Source: an uncultured Neomegalonema sp. (GTDB lineage Bacteria > Pseudomonadota > Alphaproteobacteria > Rhodobacterales > Rhodobacteraceae). From it: DNA of 41,113 nucleotides. Where the stretch lies: the NCBI GenBank assembly GCA_937911325.1, contig CALDSD010000019.1, positions 1 through 41,113 of the forward strand. Direction: 5' to 3'. The translations under genes were made by a program, and so were the position numbers. The notes beneath the pieces are model-generated. The model was not told the DNA's origin and ran no database searches. It worked only from the letters and a program-made list of their open reading frames with translations. The stretch's first letter is position 1; each line of letters begins with the position of its first letter. Positions 15,764 to 25,546 of the stretch are shown piece by piece.

Positions 15764-18700
15764 ATGCGGTCATTCTTCCGATATTTTGTCGACCACCCGA
15801 CGGCGGCGAACCTGCTGATGGCGCTGATGGTCGTCGCCGGATTGGCGGCGGCGACGCAGATCCGATCGCAGTTCTTTCCAAACGTCGTCATCGAGAGCGT
15901 GACGATCCGGGTACCGTGGGACGACGCCGGGCCCGAAGACATCGATGAAGCGATCATCGAACCGCTTGAGCCCAACTTCCGCGAACTCGAAGGCGTCGAA
16001 TCGACGCGAACCAACGCTCGAGAGGGTCTGGGCTCCATCGTCGTCGAGTTTGAGCCGGACCATGACATGGGCCAAGCCATCGACGAGATCGAGGCCGCCT
16101 TCGACGCTGCGATCGGACTGCCCGAGGACGCAGAAGACGAAACGATACGGCGCAATGTCTTTCGCGATCGGGTCACCAATGTCTTGATCACAGGGCCAAC
16201 GACGCCCGAACTGCTGGATGACTACGCCGAAGAGCTGCGGGAGGCGTTGTTTGCGCGCGGCGTGACGCGCGTCAGCATCCCCGAAGAGGTGCGGTCGGTG
16301 CTGCGGGTCGAACCGCATCCGGCTGCGCTGGAGCGCTATGGGCTCAGCATGTCGGAGATCTCGCAGGCGATCGCCGCCGAGGTCGAAGCCAGACCCGCCG
16401 GCGCGTTGGCGGAGGGCGGGGCGCGCATTCGCGCCGGCGTCAAACGGACGGATGTGGCCGCCCTCGACACGATCGTCGTGCGAACCCTGCCTGACGGCGG
16501 CAAGCTCCTGCTGCGCGACATCGCCGCTCTTCGCGACGACGGCGCACGAGACGGCGTCGAGCTTTTCCACGACGGCCAACCGGCCATCGAAATGCAGGTG
16601 GAGCGCAGCGCAGAGGGCGACGCGCTCAGCATCCAGGACGCGGTCGAGGACGCGATCGCCGAACTCTCGCCGACCTTGCCGCAGGGCGTGGAGATCCGCC
16701 CGATCATCTCACGCGCGGACAACATCGCTGAACGGCTCGATATCCTCTACCGCAATGGATTGACCGGCCTCGCGATCGTGGTCGTGTTGTTGTTCTTGTT
16801 CCTGAGCGCCCGCACCGCGTTGTGGGTGGCCGCCGGCATTCCCGCCGCCGTGTTGGCGACGATCGCGATCATGTACTGGACGGGGTTCTCGCTGAACATG
16901 GTCTCGCTGTTTGCGCTGATCATCACTCTGGGGATTGTGGTCGACGACGCGATCGTCGTGGGCGAACACGCGGACCGATTGGCGCGGGATGGGCAAAGTC
17001 CGAGCGACGCGGCCACGAATGCCGCGGTGCGGATGTCCTCCCCGGTTTTCAGCGCGATGGTGACGACGCTGATCGCGTTCGGTGCGATGATGGTGATCGG
17101 CGGCGCGTTCGGAGAGTTGATCGCCGAGATCCCGATGACCGTTTGCGTCGTGCTGATCGCCAGCCTCATCGAGTGCTTCCTGGTGCTGCCCGCCCATATG
17201 CGCCACGCGCTGGCCGCACAGGCGCGGGAGGCGTGGTGGGATCAGCCCAGCCGTGTTTTCAATCGCGGGTTTGAACAGATGCGCGAGGATGTCTTCAAGC
17301 CGATGCTGCGGTGGGCGCTGAAGGCGCGGTATGCGGTTGTCTCCGGCGCTATCGCGCTGTTGTTGCTGTCGACCTCACTGTTCGTCGACGGATCGGTGAA
17401 GTGGTTCTTCTTCAATGCGCCGGAACGCGCGACGGTTCGGGCGAACCTTGCGATGGCCGCCGGCGCTGGGCGGGAAGACACATTCGCGATGCTGGAGGAG
17501 ATGCGCCGGGCGCTTGACGTCGTCGACGAGCGGTACGCGGCGGAGCATGGCGCGGCGCCCGTTGTCGATCATCTCGCACGACTGGGCTCTGGGTCTGGGC
17601 GCGGCCTCGCTTCGGCCGAATCTCGCGATCCCGACCAACTGGGCGCGTTCACGGTCGAACTGATCGATCCGGATCTGAGACCCTATTCCCAGCAGGACTT
17701 TTTGCAGGACTGGCGTGCTGAGATCCAGCGGCCGCCGCTGCTTGAGGAGCTGAAGTTCCGAGGCGAGCGCACCGGCCCTGGCGGCGATGCGATCAGCGTC
17801 GAGCTTTCAGGCGCCCCAACCCGCGTTCTCAAGGAAGCCTCTGAAGCGCTGAAGGAGGAGCTGTCGCAGCTGGCCGGGGTGAGTTCGCTGGAGGACTCGC
17901 TCCCGTACGACAAACCGGAATACGTCCTGACCCTGACGCCCAGAGGCGAAGCGCTCGGGTTCTCGACCGAAGCGCTGGGGGCGGAGCTGCGGGCGCGGCT
18001 CGCAGGGGTGACTGCAGCTGAATTCGCGGTGGACGGGCGGGAAATCGAGATCGAAGTCGGCTTGGACGAGGCGTTCTTGAACGAAGGCTTCCTCGAACGG
18101 ACCTTCGTCCCGCTGCCGGGCGTTTCGGCCGTCGACGCAGGGAGCGCCGCAGCCACCATAGCGTTGTCGGATATCGTCGACGTCGCGTCACGGCAAGGGT
18201 TCGCCTCGATCAAACGCCTGGACGGCAGACGCATTGTCGAGGTGACTGGCGAGGTTGTCGACGACGCGGCTGCGCGCGAGGCGGTCGACCTGGCCTTGCG
18301 CGACCGCATTCTGCCGATGATCGCCGGGGCTTACAGCGTAGACGCGACGCTGGGCGGACTGAAGGAGCAAGAGCGCCGGTTCCTCGCCGACGCACAGGTC
18401 GGTTTTGCGCTGTGCCTGGTGGGGATCTTCCTGACGTTGTCTTGGATCTTCGCGTCATGGACCCGTCCGTTCGCCATCATGTTTGTGATCCCGTTTGGTT
18501 TGGTCGGCGCGATCTACGGGCATCATTGGCACGGCGTGCCTCTGTCGATGTTCTCGGTCGTCGGTCTGCTCGGAATGGCGGGGATCATCATCAACGACTC
18601 GATCGTTTTGATCACCACGATCGACGAGAAGACGAAGAGGCGGCCGGTCTTCGAAGCGGTCATCGATGGAACCGCCGATCGGTTGCGGGCGGTGATGCTG

Positions 18701-18946
18701 ACCACGTTGACGACGGTGGGCGGGTTGGCTCCGCTGCTCTTTGAGACGAGCCGCCAAGCGCTGTTCCTCAAGCCGACGGTCATCACTCTGTGTTACGGGC
18801 TGGGTTTTGGGATGTTCCTGGTGTTGCTGCTGACGCCGGCTTTCATTCTGATCCAGCACGACGTCGCCCGTTTGCTCCAAAGCGCTCGGCGAATGGCGAA
18901 ACATCTGATCCGCCCGCGACCGGGCTTGGGAACCGGCGCCGTTTGA
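15764..18946 (+). CDS. RND-family efflux transporter, inner membrane permease
   Basis: This protein of about 1060 aa has full RND length: one N-terminal helix, a large periplasmic loop, six helices and the same again. TM4 carries the proton-relay Asp pair (LGIVVDDAIVVGEHADRL, about residue 398). The second half has the matching segment GLLGMAGIIINDSIVLITTI. It should be a proton-driven trimeric pump. Homologues export drugs, metals or lipids; the substrate cannot be read. The start is ATG 15764, with an in-frame GTG one codon earlier. Confidence 0.94.
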   Translation: MRSFFRYFVDHPTAANLLMALMVVAGLAAATQIRSQFFPNVVIESVTIRVPWDDAGPEDIDEAIIEPLEPNFRELEGVESTRTNAREGLGSIVVEFEPDHDMGQAIDEIEAAFDAAIGLPEDAEDETIRRNVFRDRVTNVLITGPTTPELLDDYAEELREALFARGVTRVSIPEEVRSVLRVEPHPAALERYGLSMSEISQAIAAEVEARPAGALAEGGARIRAGVKRTDVAALDTIVVRTLPDGGKLLLRDIAALRDDGARDGVELFHDGQPAIEMQVERSAEGDALSIQDAVEDAIAELSPTLPQGVEIRPIISRADNIAERLDILYRNGLTGLAIVVVLLFLFLSARTALWVAAGIPAAVLATIAIMYWTGFSLNMVSLFALIITLGIVVDDAIVVGEHADRLARDGQSPSDAATNAAVRMSSPVFSAMVTTLIAFGAMMVIGGAFGELIAEIPMTVCVVLIASLIECFLVLPAHMRHALAAQAREAWWDQPSRVFNRGFEQMREDVFKPMLRWALKARYAVVSGAIALLLLSTSLFVDGSVKWFFFNAPERATVRANLAMAAGAGREDTFAMLEEMRRALDVVDERYAAEHGAAPVVDHLARLGSGSGRGLASAESRDPDQLGAFTVELIDPDLRPYSQQDFLQDWRAEIQRPPLLEELKFRGERTGPGGDAISVELSGAPTRVLKEASEALKEELSQLAGVSSLEDSLPYDKPEYVLTLTPRGEALGFSTEALGAELRARLAGVTAAEFAVDGREIEIEVGLDEAFLNEGFLERTFVPLPGVSAVDAGSAAATIALSDIVDVASRQGFASIKRLDGRRIVEVTGEVVDDAAAREAVDLALRDRILPMIAGAYSVDATLGGLKEQERRFLADAQVGFALCLVGIFLTLSWIFASWTRPFAIMFVIPFGLVGAIYGHHWHGVPLSMFSVVGLLGMAGIIINDSIVLITTIDEKTKRRPVFEAVIDGTADRLRAVMLTTLTTVGGLAPLLFETSRQALFLKPTVITLCYGLGFGMFLVLLLTPAFILIQHDVARLLQSARRMAKHLIRPRPGLGTGAV

Positions 18947-19063
18947 GCAGATGCAGCCGTCTGACCGACGCTGGCGCGCTCGGGCGGTTGGCCGCTATCT
19001 TCGGGTGTTTTCCCCGTGCTAAGTCGGACGCGGAGAAGAAGAAGAGAAACTGGAGGGTGCGGC

Positions 19064-20149
19064 GTGAGACAGGCGGCGATCCCGTTCCTGTTGATGCGCG
19101 GGGGCACATCTCGGGGGCCTTACTTTTGCCGGTCGGACTTGCCGGAGGATCGCGAACAGCTGTCAAAAGCGTTGATCGCGGTGATGGGGGCGAACCATCC
19201 CCTGAACATCGATGGCGTCGGAGGCGGCAGCCCTGTCACGACCAAGGTCGCTATGCTCTCCGCCTCGGACCACCCAGACGCGGACATCGATTTCTTCTTC
19301 GCTCAGGTCGATTCGGAGAATGGTCTAGTCGATTTCAAACCCACCTGCGGCAACATACTTGTCGGAGTTGGTCCGGCTGCGATCGAGATGGGGATGATCG
19401 CTGTCACCGGCGACGAGACGACCGTTCGCATTCGCGCAGCGAACACCGGCGCCTTTGTGGACGCTCTCGTGGAGACTTCCAACGGCGCCGTGAATTATGA
19501 CGGGGACGTCGAGATAGACGGCGTCCCGGGCGTCGCCGCCCCGGTTCGCTTGACCTACAAGAGGGTTATGGGGGCCGCGACCGGCGCTCTCTTGCCGACG
19601 GGGTCTCTTCGCGACGTGATCGACGGCGTTCAAGTGACGTGCATGGACGTCGCGATGCCGGTCGTCGTGGCGCGGGCTGAAGATCTCGGTTTAACGGGGT
19701 ATGAGACCGCGCAGGAACTCGACGCCGACGTCGAGCTTTTGGCCCGCATCGAACCAATTCGGCGAGAGGCGGGCCGCCGGATGCGGATGGGCGACGTCTC
19801 ACGTTCGGTCACGCCGAAATTCGCCGTCGTCGCCCCGGCGAGAAAAGGCGGGTCGTTTTCGGGGCGGTACTTCATGCCCTGGAAGTGTCATCCATCGATG
19901 GCCGTCACAGGCGGCCAATGCTTGGCGGCCTGCGCGTTGACGCCAGGCTCGGTCGCGGATGGTTTGCTGGACGCGCCGGCGGCGCCCGCGCGGATCGCCA
20001 TCGAGCATCCGTCCGGCGTCATCGACCTCGCCGTCGATTACGCCTTGGACGCCGGCGCGCTCGTGGCCTGGTCCGCCAGCGTGACCCGCACGGCCCGTTG
20101 CCTGGCCCGCGGCGAGGTTTTCGTTCCAAGCGCGGTGTTGGCTAGCTGA
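19064..20149 (+). CDS. PrpF-family isomerase (4-oxalomesaconate tautomerase-like)
   Basis: This 361-aa protein has the PrpF/DUF453 diaminopimelate-epimerase-like fold. Family motifs are FLLMRGGTSRGPYF at the start, GVGGGSPVTTKVA (about 52), the catalytic Cys region DFKPTCGNILVGVGPAAIEMG (split over about 88-110) and the second-half WKCHPSMAVTGGQCLAACAL (about 272). Members isomerise unsaturated tricarboxylic acids, such as oxalomesaconate in gallate breakdown or aconitate in the methylcitrate cycle. No pathway genes are adjacent, so the substrate is open. GTG 19064 has GGAGGG at 6-nt spacing. The tail overlaps fpr by 8 nt. Confidence 0.85.
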   Translation: MRQAAIPFLLMRGGTSRGPYFCRSDLPEDREQLSKALIAVMGANHPLNIDGVGGGSPVTTKVAMLSASDHPDADIDFFFAQVDSENGLVDFKPTCGNILVGVGPAAIEMGMIAVTGDETTVRIRAANTGAFVDALVETSNGAVNYDGDVEIDGVPGVAAPVRLTYKRVMGAATGALLPTGSLRDVIDGVQVTCMDVAMPVVVARAEDLGLTGYETAQELDADVELLARIEPIRREAGRRMRMGDVSRSVTPKFAVVAPARKGGSFSGRYFMPWKCHPSMAVTGGQCLAACALTPGSVADGLLDAPAAPARIAIEHPSGVIDLAVDYALDAGALVAWSASVTRTARCLARGEVFVPSAVLAS

Positions 20150-20966
20150 CGAACGCCTTCTCCAGCACGTAATGACCGGGTTTGTTGTTCGCGCCGCTTT
20201 GCAGCCCCGCAGCCTCCAGCAGCGCGGCGACGTCGGTGTTGAGCCCCATCGAGCCACAGATCATCGCGCGATCGCGCTCAGGCGAAAGCGGGGGCAAACC
20301 AAAGCGGTCTGTCAACCGACCGGACGCGATCCAGTCGGTGATCCGCCCTATGGCTTCGGTCGGTTCGCGGGTCGTCGTCGGCAGATAGCGCAGTTTCGCG
20401 GCGGCGTCCTCGCCGACAAGCGGATCCGCGGGCAGGGCGGCGAGCAGTTGCTTGCCGTATTCCAGTTCGGCCGCGTCGCGGCACGTATGGGTCAGGATCA
20501 CTTCATTGTAGCGCTCATATGTGTCTGGATCGCGCAAGATCGAAGCGAATGGCGCAACGCCGGTGCCTGTGGAGAACAGCCAGAGCCGTTCTCCCGGAAG
20601 CAGCGCGTCGAGCACCAGCGTGCCCGTGGGTTTTGGGCGGACGATCACATGGTCGCCTGGCTCAATCCGTCTCAGCCGCGAGGTCAGCGGACCGTCTTCG
20701 ACTTTGATCGAGTAGAACTCCAGTTCGTCGTCCCACGCTGGCGACGCGATCGAGTAGGCGCGCAACAAGGGGCGACCGTCTGGCTTTGGCAGCCCGATCA
20801 TCACGAATTCGCCGGAGCGAAAACGCAGCGATTGCGGTCGGGTCACACGAAAGGAGAAAAGACGGTCCGTCCAATGCCGCACCGAAACCACGGTCTGCGC
20901 ATCCGGCGCAGACGGAGAGGCGGCGACAAGCTCCGGGGCTGTCGCCAGAGGCGTGTTCATGCTCAT
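20142..20966 (-). CDS. fpr: Ferredoxin/flavodoxin--NADP+ reductase
   Basis: This 274-aa flavoprotein has the FAD-binding motif RAYSIASPAWDDELEFYS (about 69-86) and the NADP-binding motif STGTGVAPFASILRDP (about 132). It transfers electrons from NADPH to ferredoxin. As the last gene of the cys operon it probably supplies electrons to the sulfite reductase CysI, which in alphaproteobacteria lacks a dedicated flavoprotein subunit. ATG 20966 has AAGGAAG upstream. Its end overlaps the convergent PrpF gene by 8 nt. Confidence 0.93.
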   Translation of the reverse strand: MSMNTPLATAPELVAASPSAPDAQTVVSVRHWTDRLFSFRVTRPQSLRFRSGEFVMIGLPKPDGRPLLRAYSIASPAWDDELEFYSIKVEDGPLTSRLRRIEPGDHVIVRPKPTGTLVLDALLPGERLWLFSTGTGVAPFASILRDPDTYERYNEVILTHTCRDAAELEYGKQLLAALPADPLVGEDAAAKLRYLPTTTREPTEAIGRITDWIASGRLTDRFGLPPLSPERDRAMICGSMGLNTDVAALLEAAGLQSGANNKPGHYVLEKAFVS

Positions 20967-20990
20967 GGGCGTCTTCCTTGGAATGAGGCG

Positions 20991-21422
20991 TCAGGCGGCT
21001 TTGCGAGAAGACCTGAACTTTTCGAGATATCCGGGCGCCGCGGCGCGTAGCCACTGCGGCTCCGGTTGTCGCGTCGCCAGATCGAAGTCGATTTCGACCT
21101 CGTCAAAACCGACTTTGCGCGCGTGCTTGTACTGATCAGAAATCAGATGCCCTGAGGCGCGCAGCCGGCCTGTATAGCCCAGGCTGCGCAGCTGCCGGGC
21201 GAGAGAGAAGCCGCGGCCGTCGGCGAAGCTCGGGAAGGGAATTCGGATCAAGGCGATCCGCTCGAAATGGTCGACCAAGGCGCCGGGATCGGCGTCGTTA
21301 AAGAGGTCGACGCCGAGACGCGTCGCCGATGTCAGCGCAAGATCTGACGCGGAGACGAACTGTCCGCCATTTTCGACGAAAACGTCCGGGCCGAAGCCCG
21401 TATCGGTTACGATCACGCTCAT
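20991..21422 (-). CDS. DUF934 family protein of the sulfate assimilation operon
   Basis: This 143-aa soluble protein is typical of DUF934, found almost only beside cysH and cysI in proteobacteria. Conserved stretches are LALTSATRLGVDLFNDADPG, RIALIRIPFPSFADGRGFSL and LRSLGYTGRLRASGHLISDQ. Its biochemical role is unknown; the operon position argues for a helper of APS or sulfite reduction. It starts 4 bp after cysH and is followed by fpr. Confidence 0.9.
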   Translation of the reverse strand: MSVIVTDTGFGPDVFVENGGQFVSASDLALTSATRLGVDLFNDADPGALVDHFERIALIRIPFPSFADGRGFSLARQLRSLGYTGRLRASGHLISDQYKHARKVGFDEVEIDFDLATRQPEPQWLRAAAPGYLEKFRSSRKAA

Positions 21423-21426
21423 GCGC

Positions 21427-22176
21427 CTATCCTTGCTGGAGTGGTTTTGGATCGGCCCGGCCAGTCACGAGCCGGCCGCCGATGAAGTGAATGCCGCATT
21501 CCGTCTTGTCCTGGCCCCGCCAGCGTCCGGACCTTGGGTCCTCGCCGGGTCGCACCTTGGTCGTGCAGGGCGTGCAGCCGATCGAGGGAAAGCCTCTCTT
21601 GGTCAGGGGGTGCCTTGGCAGCGCGTGCGCGTCCATCCAGTTCAAGACGTCCTCGCGGCGCCAGGCGGCGAGCGGGTTGATCTTGATCCGACCGTTTTCG
21701 CTTTCGAACAGGGACAAGTCTTCGCGCGTGGAGGACTGGTGGCGTTTGCGCCCGGTGATCGAGACGTCATAGCCGCGGAGCGCGCGCGCCAGCGGACGGA
21801 CTTTCCGCAGGTTGCAGCAGGCGTCCGTATCATAAGTGTTGAGATCGCCGATCGGGTCTTCCCAAGCGGTTTCCTGCGCCTCGGGCCGAACCCGGATGAC
21901 GTTTCGCAGGCCGAACCTTTCTGCAAGCTCAAGCTGGTACTCGAGGGTCTCGGCGAACAGCATCTCCGTATCGACGAACAGCACCGGCGTCTCGACGGAG
22001 ACGCGGGAGAGCATGTGCAGCAGCACGGCCGACTCCGCGCCGAAGGACGAGACGAGCGCCGCCTTCGCGCCAAAGACGCCGTTCGACGCATCGGCCAAGA
22101 TGCTCTCGGCAGAGCGCTCGGCGTAAAGCGCGTTCAGACGCGAGCAGTCCGGCGCGAGGTTTCCGTCAGGCCGCAC
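21427..22176 (-). CDS. cysH: Adenylylsulfate (APS) reductase, [4Fe-4S] type
   Basis: This 249-aa enzyme reduces adenylylsulfate to sulfite with thioredoxin or glutathione. It shows LVSSFGAESAVLLHMLS (PP-loop, about 40), the cluster cysteines CC in DTDACCNLRKV and CTPC in SIGCTPCTTKV, and the catalytic C-terminal ECGIH. The CC...CxxC pair marks the APS-preferring iron-sulfur type rather than the cluster-free PAPS type. The GTG start overlaps cysI by 11 nt and has AGGAGG upstream. Confidence 0.94.
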   Translation of the reverse strand: MRPDGNLAPDCSRLNALYAERSAESILADASNGVFGAKAALVSSFGAESAVLLHMLSRVSVETPVLFVDTEMLFAETLEYQLELAERFGLRNVIRVRPEAQETAWEDPIGDLNTYDTDACCNLRKVRPLARALRGYDVSITGRKRHQSSTREDLSLFESENGRIKINPLAAWRREDVLNWMDAHALPRHPLTKRGFPSIGCTPCTTKVRPGEDPRSGRWRGQDKTECGIHFIGGRLVTGRADPKPLQQG

Positions 22177-23827
22177 GGCCGACCTCCTCTTCGGATCCGT
22201 AAAGCGCGTCCTTGAATGGCGTCATGCCGACGCGGCGATAGGTTTCGAGGAAGGTCTCGGTTTCGTCCTCGCGCACCTCCAGATAGGCGTCCACCAGCCG
22301 CTCGACCGCCGGAACGATCTCCTCATAGGAGAAGCCGCGCCCGGTGCGTTCGCCGATGGCGGCGGTCTCTGTCGCGTCGCCGCCAAGCGTGATCTGATAG
22401 GTTTCGACGCCCGCTCGGTCGAGGCCGAGAATGCCGATATGTCCGACATGGTGATGCCCACAGGCGTTGATACACCCGGAGATCTTGATCTTCAGCTCTC
22501 CGATGTCGCGCTGGCGTCTGATGTCCTCGAATGCCGTCGAGATCTCTTGTGCGATCGGGATCGAACGCGCGGTGGCCAGGGCGCAGTAATCCATGCCGGG
22601 GCAGGCGATGATGTCGGACACCAAGCCCACATTGGCCGTGTGCAGGCCCGCTTCGCGCAGCGCTGCGTAGACAGCTGGAAGGTCGGCGCGATGAACATGG
22701 GGAAGCACGACGTTTTGCTCGTGGCTGATCCGCAGTTCGTCATAGGCGTAGGTCTCGGCGATCTCGGCGAGGGCGCGCATCTGATCCGAGGTCGCGTCTC
22801 CGGGCGTGCCGCCGATCGGCTTCAGCGACACCGTGACCATGGCGTGGTCGGCTCGACGGTGATCCGCGACATTGGTGTCGACCCAAGAGCGCAACGCCGG
22901 GTCGGCGATCGTTGGGATCTCGCGGTCGGTGGCGAAGTCGGGCGCCGCGAACGATCCCTGAATTCGCGCGACCGTCGCCGGATCCGGCGCTGTGAAGTCG
23001 CCTCGAATGCGCTCAAACGCGGCTTCAATACGGGTGCGCAGTTCGTCGATGCCGGTTTCATGGGCGAGGATCTTGATCCGCGCCTTGTACTTGTTGTCCC
23101 GGCGACCTTCGAGATTGTAGACGTGCAGGATCGCCTCGAGATAGGGCAGCAGATCCGCCTTCGGCAGGAACGCACGCACGACTCTCGCGATCATCGGCGT
23201 GCGACCGAGGCCGCCGCCGACCAGCACCTCGTATCCTGGCGCGCCAATGTCGTCGCGCACCATGCGGAGGCCGATGTCATGGGCTTTGGCGGCGGCGCGG
23301 TCGTTCGGCGACCCGGTGACTGCGATCTTGAATTTGCGCGGCAGGTACAGGAACTCCGGATGATCCGTCGACCACTGACGAATGAGCTCGGCGGTCGGCC
23401 TCGGGTCCTCGATCTCGTCTGCCGCCGCCCCGGCGAAGTGGTCTGAGGTCACATTCCGAATACAGTTCCCAGAGGTCTGGATCGCGTGCATCTCGACATC
23501 GGCGAGGGCGTCCAGCATCGCCGGCGTATCGGCGAGTTTCGGCCAGTTGAACTGAATGTTCTGGCGTGTGGTGAAGTGACCGTAGCCTTTGTCCCAACGG
23601 TCCGCGATCATGGCCAGCTGCCGCATCTGCCGGCCGTCAAGCGTGCCATACGGGATAGCGACCCGCAGCATGTAGGCGTGCAACTGCAGGTACAGTCCGT
23701 TCATCAGCCGGTGCGGCTTGAATTCGTCCTCGGTCAGAGATCCGTTGATCCGTCGCGCGACCTGGTCGCGGAACGCGTCGACGCGTTCGCGCACGAACGC
23801 CTGGTCGAAGTCAGTGTAGGCGTACAT
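22166..23827 (-). CDS. cysI: Assimilatory sulfite (or nitrite) reductase, siroheme hemoprotein
   Basis: This 553-aa ferredoxin-type reductase has two pseudo-repeats. The siroheme-[4Fe-4S] cysteines are in CPGMDYCALATARS (about 430) and SGCINACGHHHVGHIG (about 470). Substrate-site residues are near TRQNIQFNWPK and GNCIRNVTSDHFAG. Given cysH and cysG beside it, sulfite reduction to sulfide is most likely. Electrons probably come via ferredoxin and the operon's fpr. ATG 23827 gives the family N-terminus (MYAYTDFDQAFV). Confidence 0.94.
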   Translation of the reverse strand: MYAYTDFDQAFVRERVDAFRDQVARRINGSLTEDEFKPHRLMNGLYLQLHAYMLRVAIPYGTLDGRQMRQLAMIADRWDKGYGHFTTRQNIQFNWPKLADTPAMLDALADVEMHAIQTSGNCIRNVTSDHFAGAAADEIEDPRPTAELIRQWSTDHPEFLYLPRKFKIAVTGSPNDRAAAKAHDIGLRMVRDDIGAPGYEVLVGGGLGRTPMIARVVRAFLPKADLLPYLEAILHVYNLEGRRDNKYKARIKILAHETGIDELRTRIEAAFERIRGDFTAPDPATVARIQGSFAAPDFATDREIPTIADPALRSWVDTNVADHRRADHAMVTVSLKPIGGTPGDATSDQMRALAEIAETYAYDELRISHEQNVVLPHVHRADLPAVYAALREAGLHTANVGLVSDIIACPGMDYCALATARSIPIAQEISTAFEDIRRQRDIGELKIKISGCINACGHHHVGHIGILGLDRAGVETYQITLGGDATETAAIGERTGRGFSYEEIVPAVERLVDAYLEVREDETETFLETYRRVGMTPFKDALYGSEEEVGRAA

Positions 23828-23828
23828 T

Positions 23829-24122
23829 TCAGAGCTCCGCCTGTTTGCCGTGGAAGCGATTTGAGGGGCCGGTGGCGCGGAACGCCTCCCGGAAATGCGC
23901 GGGCCGAGGGCGCCCGTCGTCGCCGATTTCGACGGCGGTGAGATAAGGTCCAACAAGGCGATGAGGTTGCGCCTGCGCTTCGGCAAGCAGCGCCTTGGCT
24001 TGTTGGTCCGTCAGGGCGATGGTGGCTTCGCTCAATCGACGCGACCACTCCCCGTCCTCCGTCAGATAGACGACGTCGCCGTCCATCAGATTGTTGGCGG
24101 TTACGATTTGCGGTTTGCTCAT
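23829..24122 (-). CDS. DUF2849 family protein of the sulfate assimilation operon
   Basis: This 97-aa protein is typical of DUF2849, conserved between cysG and cysI in alphaproteobacteria. It starts KPQIVTANNLMDGDVVYLTE and contains a WSRRLSEATIALTD segment and PYLTAVEIGDDGRPRPAHFR. The function is unknown; it may be a small partner of sulfite reductase. Its ATG overlaps the cysG stop (ATGA), so it is translationally coupled, and cysI follows immediately. Confidence 0.9.
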   Translation of the reverse strand: MSKPQIVTANNLMDGDVVYLTEDGEWSRRLSEATIALTDQQAKALLAEAQAQPHRLVGPYLTAVEIGDDGRPRPAHFREAFRATGPSNRFHGKQAEL

Positions 24123-25546
24123 AGCGAACCTCCTGCGGCTTGAAGCGCGTGAGTTTCAGGATTGATTTTCAGGTGTTCGGCCGTTTGACGCGCGGCGTGC
24201 GGCGCAAGCCCGAACATCAGAACGGCGGGACCCTGAAGGCCGGCCCCCGCCAACGCTTCTGGGAGGTCCGCCAGACAAGTCGCAACAATGCGTCGATCCG
24301 CGCGCGAGGCGTTTTCGACGGCCGTGACCGGGGTGTCTGGATCGGCGCCGTGCATCAACAGACGACCGCGGATGAAGGTTGACGCGCGCAGACCCATGTA
24401 GATCGCCGCGACTGCGCCGGGTTTTGCGAGATCGCGCCAGTCGTGTTCGGCGAAGCCGCTGGCGTCGTGACCTGTGATCACCCGCAGCTCCGCATTGCGT
24501 CCACGGCGGGTCAATGAGGCGCCGAGGTCCGCCGCCGCCGCCGAGGCGGCGGTGATGCCGGGAACCACCTCCCAGGGGATATCCGTGGCGTCGAGGGCCG
24601 AGATCTCCTCGTCGAGCCGCCCAAACACGCTCGGGTCGCCGGACTTGAGCCGAACGACGTGATGTCCGGCCTGGGCTTCAGCGATGATCAGCGCGTCGAT
24701 GTCGGCCTGTTTCCAGGATGGACCGAAGCCCGTTTTGCCGACTTCGCGCAGCTTGGCCTCGCGCCGTGCGAGTTCCAGCACTTCGGGCGAGGCGAGGCGG
24801 TCGTGGATGACGACGTCGGCCTCGTGCAGCACCCGGCGCGCCTTCAACGTCAGAAGCTCTGGGTCGCCTGGACCCTCGCCGACAAAGCTCACGTGACCCC
24901 GTTCCTGTCGAGGCGCTTTCTCCTCTGTCAAGAGATCCTCCAAGACCCGTTGAGCGGCGTCTTGTCCGTTGTCCGCCAGCGCGCGCGGGCCTTTCTCGAA
25001 GTAGAACCGGGACCAAAAGCGGCGACGGGCGCGTCCCATCGGCAACGCTTCGGCGTTCGGGCGAAACGCCTGCCCAATGCGGGCGAGCAACCCGAGGCTG
25101 CTTGGCAGCCGTTCTTCGAGGTCGGCTTTGATCTTGCGGGCGAGGACAGGGGCTGCGCCTTCGGTTCCGATCGCGACGGTCACCGGATCGCGATCGACGA
25201 TCGCTGGGGTGATGAACTGGCTGTCTTCGAGGTTGTCGACAATGTTCGTAATCGCACCGGCGCGGCGGCCGATCGCAACGGCCCGGGCGTCTTCTCGCGG
25301 CGCATCATTCGCGCCATACAGCATGGCCGCGCAAATCGCGTCGCCTTCCTCGATCGGGCGGTTGAACAGGGCGATGCGCCGCTCCTCAGCCCATTGTCGA
25401 ACTTGTTGAACCGGATCAACGCCGTAAACGGCGATCGTGGCTTCGGTTTTAAGAAGCAAACGCAGCTTCTCGACATCGGTTTCGCCGGCACCCGAGATGA
25501 TCACGCGTCGTCCGCGCAGGTCCATGAAGACCGGAAAATGCCGCAT
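24119..25546 (-). CDS. cysG: Siroheme synthase, bifunctional
   Basis: This 475-aa protein makes siroheme for CysI. The N-terminal dehydrogenase/ferrochelatase domain (about 1-205) starts RHFPVFMDLRGRR with a GAGETDVEK dinucleotide loop. The C-terminal uroporphyrinogen-III methyltransferase domain (about 215-460) has VGEGPGDPELLTLKA, the SAM-binding RLKSGDPSVFGR and PWEVVPGITAASAA. ATG 25546 has GAGGG at 7-nt spacing and fits better than the ATG two codons upstream. It is the first gene of the minus-strand cys operon. Confidence 0.95.
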   Translation of the reverse strand: MRHFPVFMDLRGRRVIISGAGETDVEKLRLLLKTEATIAVYGVDPVQQVRQWAEERRIALFNRPIEEGDAICAAMLYGANDAPREDARAVAIGRRAGAITNIVDNLEDSQFITPAIVDRDPVTVAIGTEGAAPVLARKIKADLEERLPSSLGLLARIGQAFRPNAEALPMGRARRRFWSRFYFEKGPRALADNGQDAAQRVLEDLLTEEKAPRQERGHVSFVGEGPGDPELLTLKARRVLHEADVVIHDRLASPEVLELARREAKLREVGKTGFGPSWKQADIDALIIAEAQAGHHVVRLKSGDPSVFGRLDEEISALDATDIPWEVVPGITAASAAAADLGASLTRRGRNAELRVITGHDASGFAEHDWRDLAKPGAVAAIYMGLRASTFIRGRLLMHGADPDTPVTAVENASRADRRIVATCLADLPEALAGAGLQGPAVLMFGLAPHAARQTAEHLKINPETHALQAAGGSL

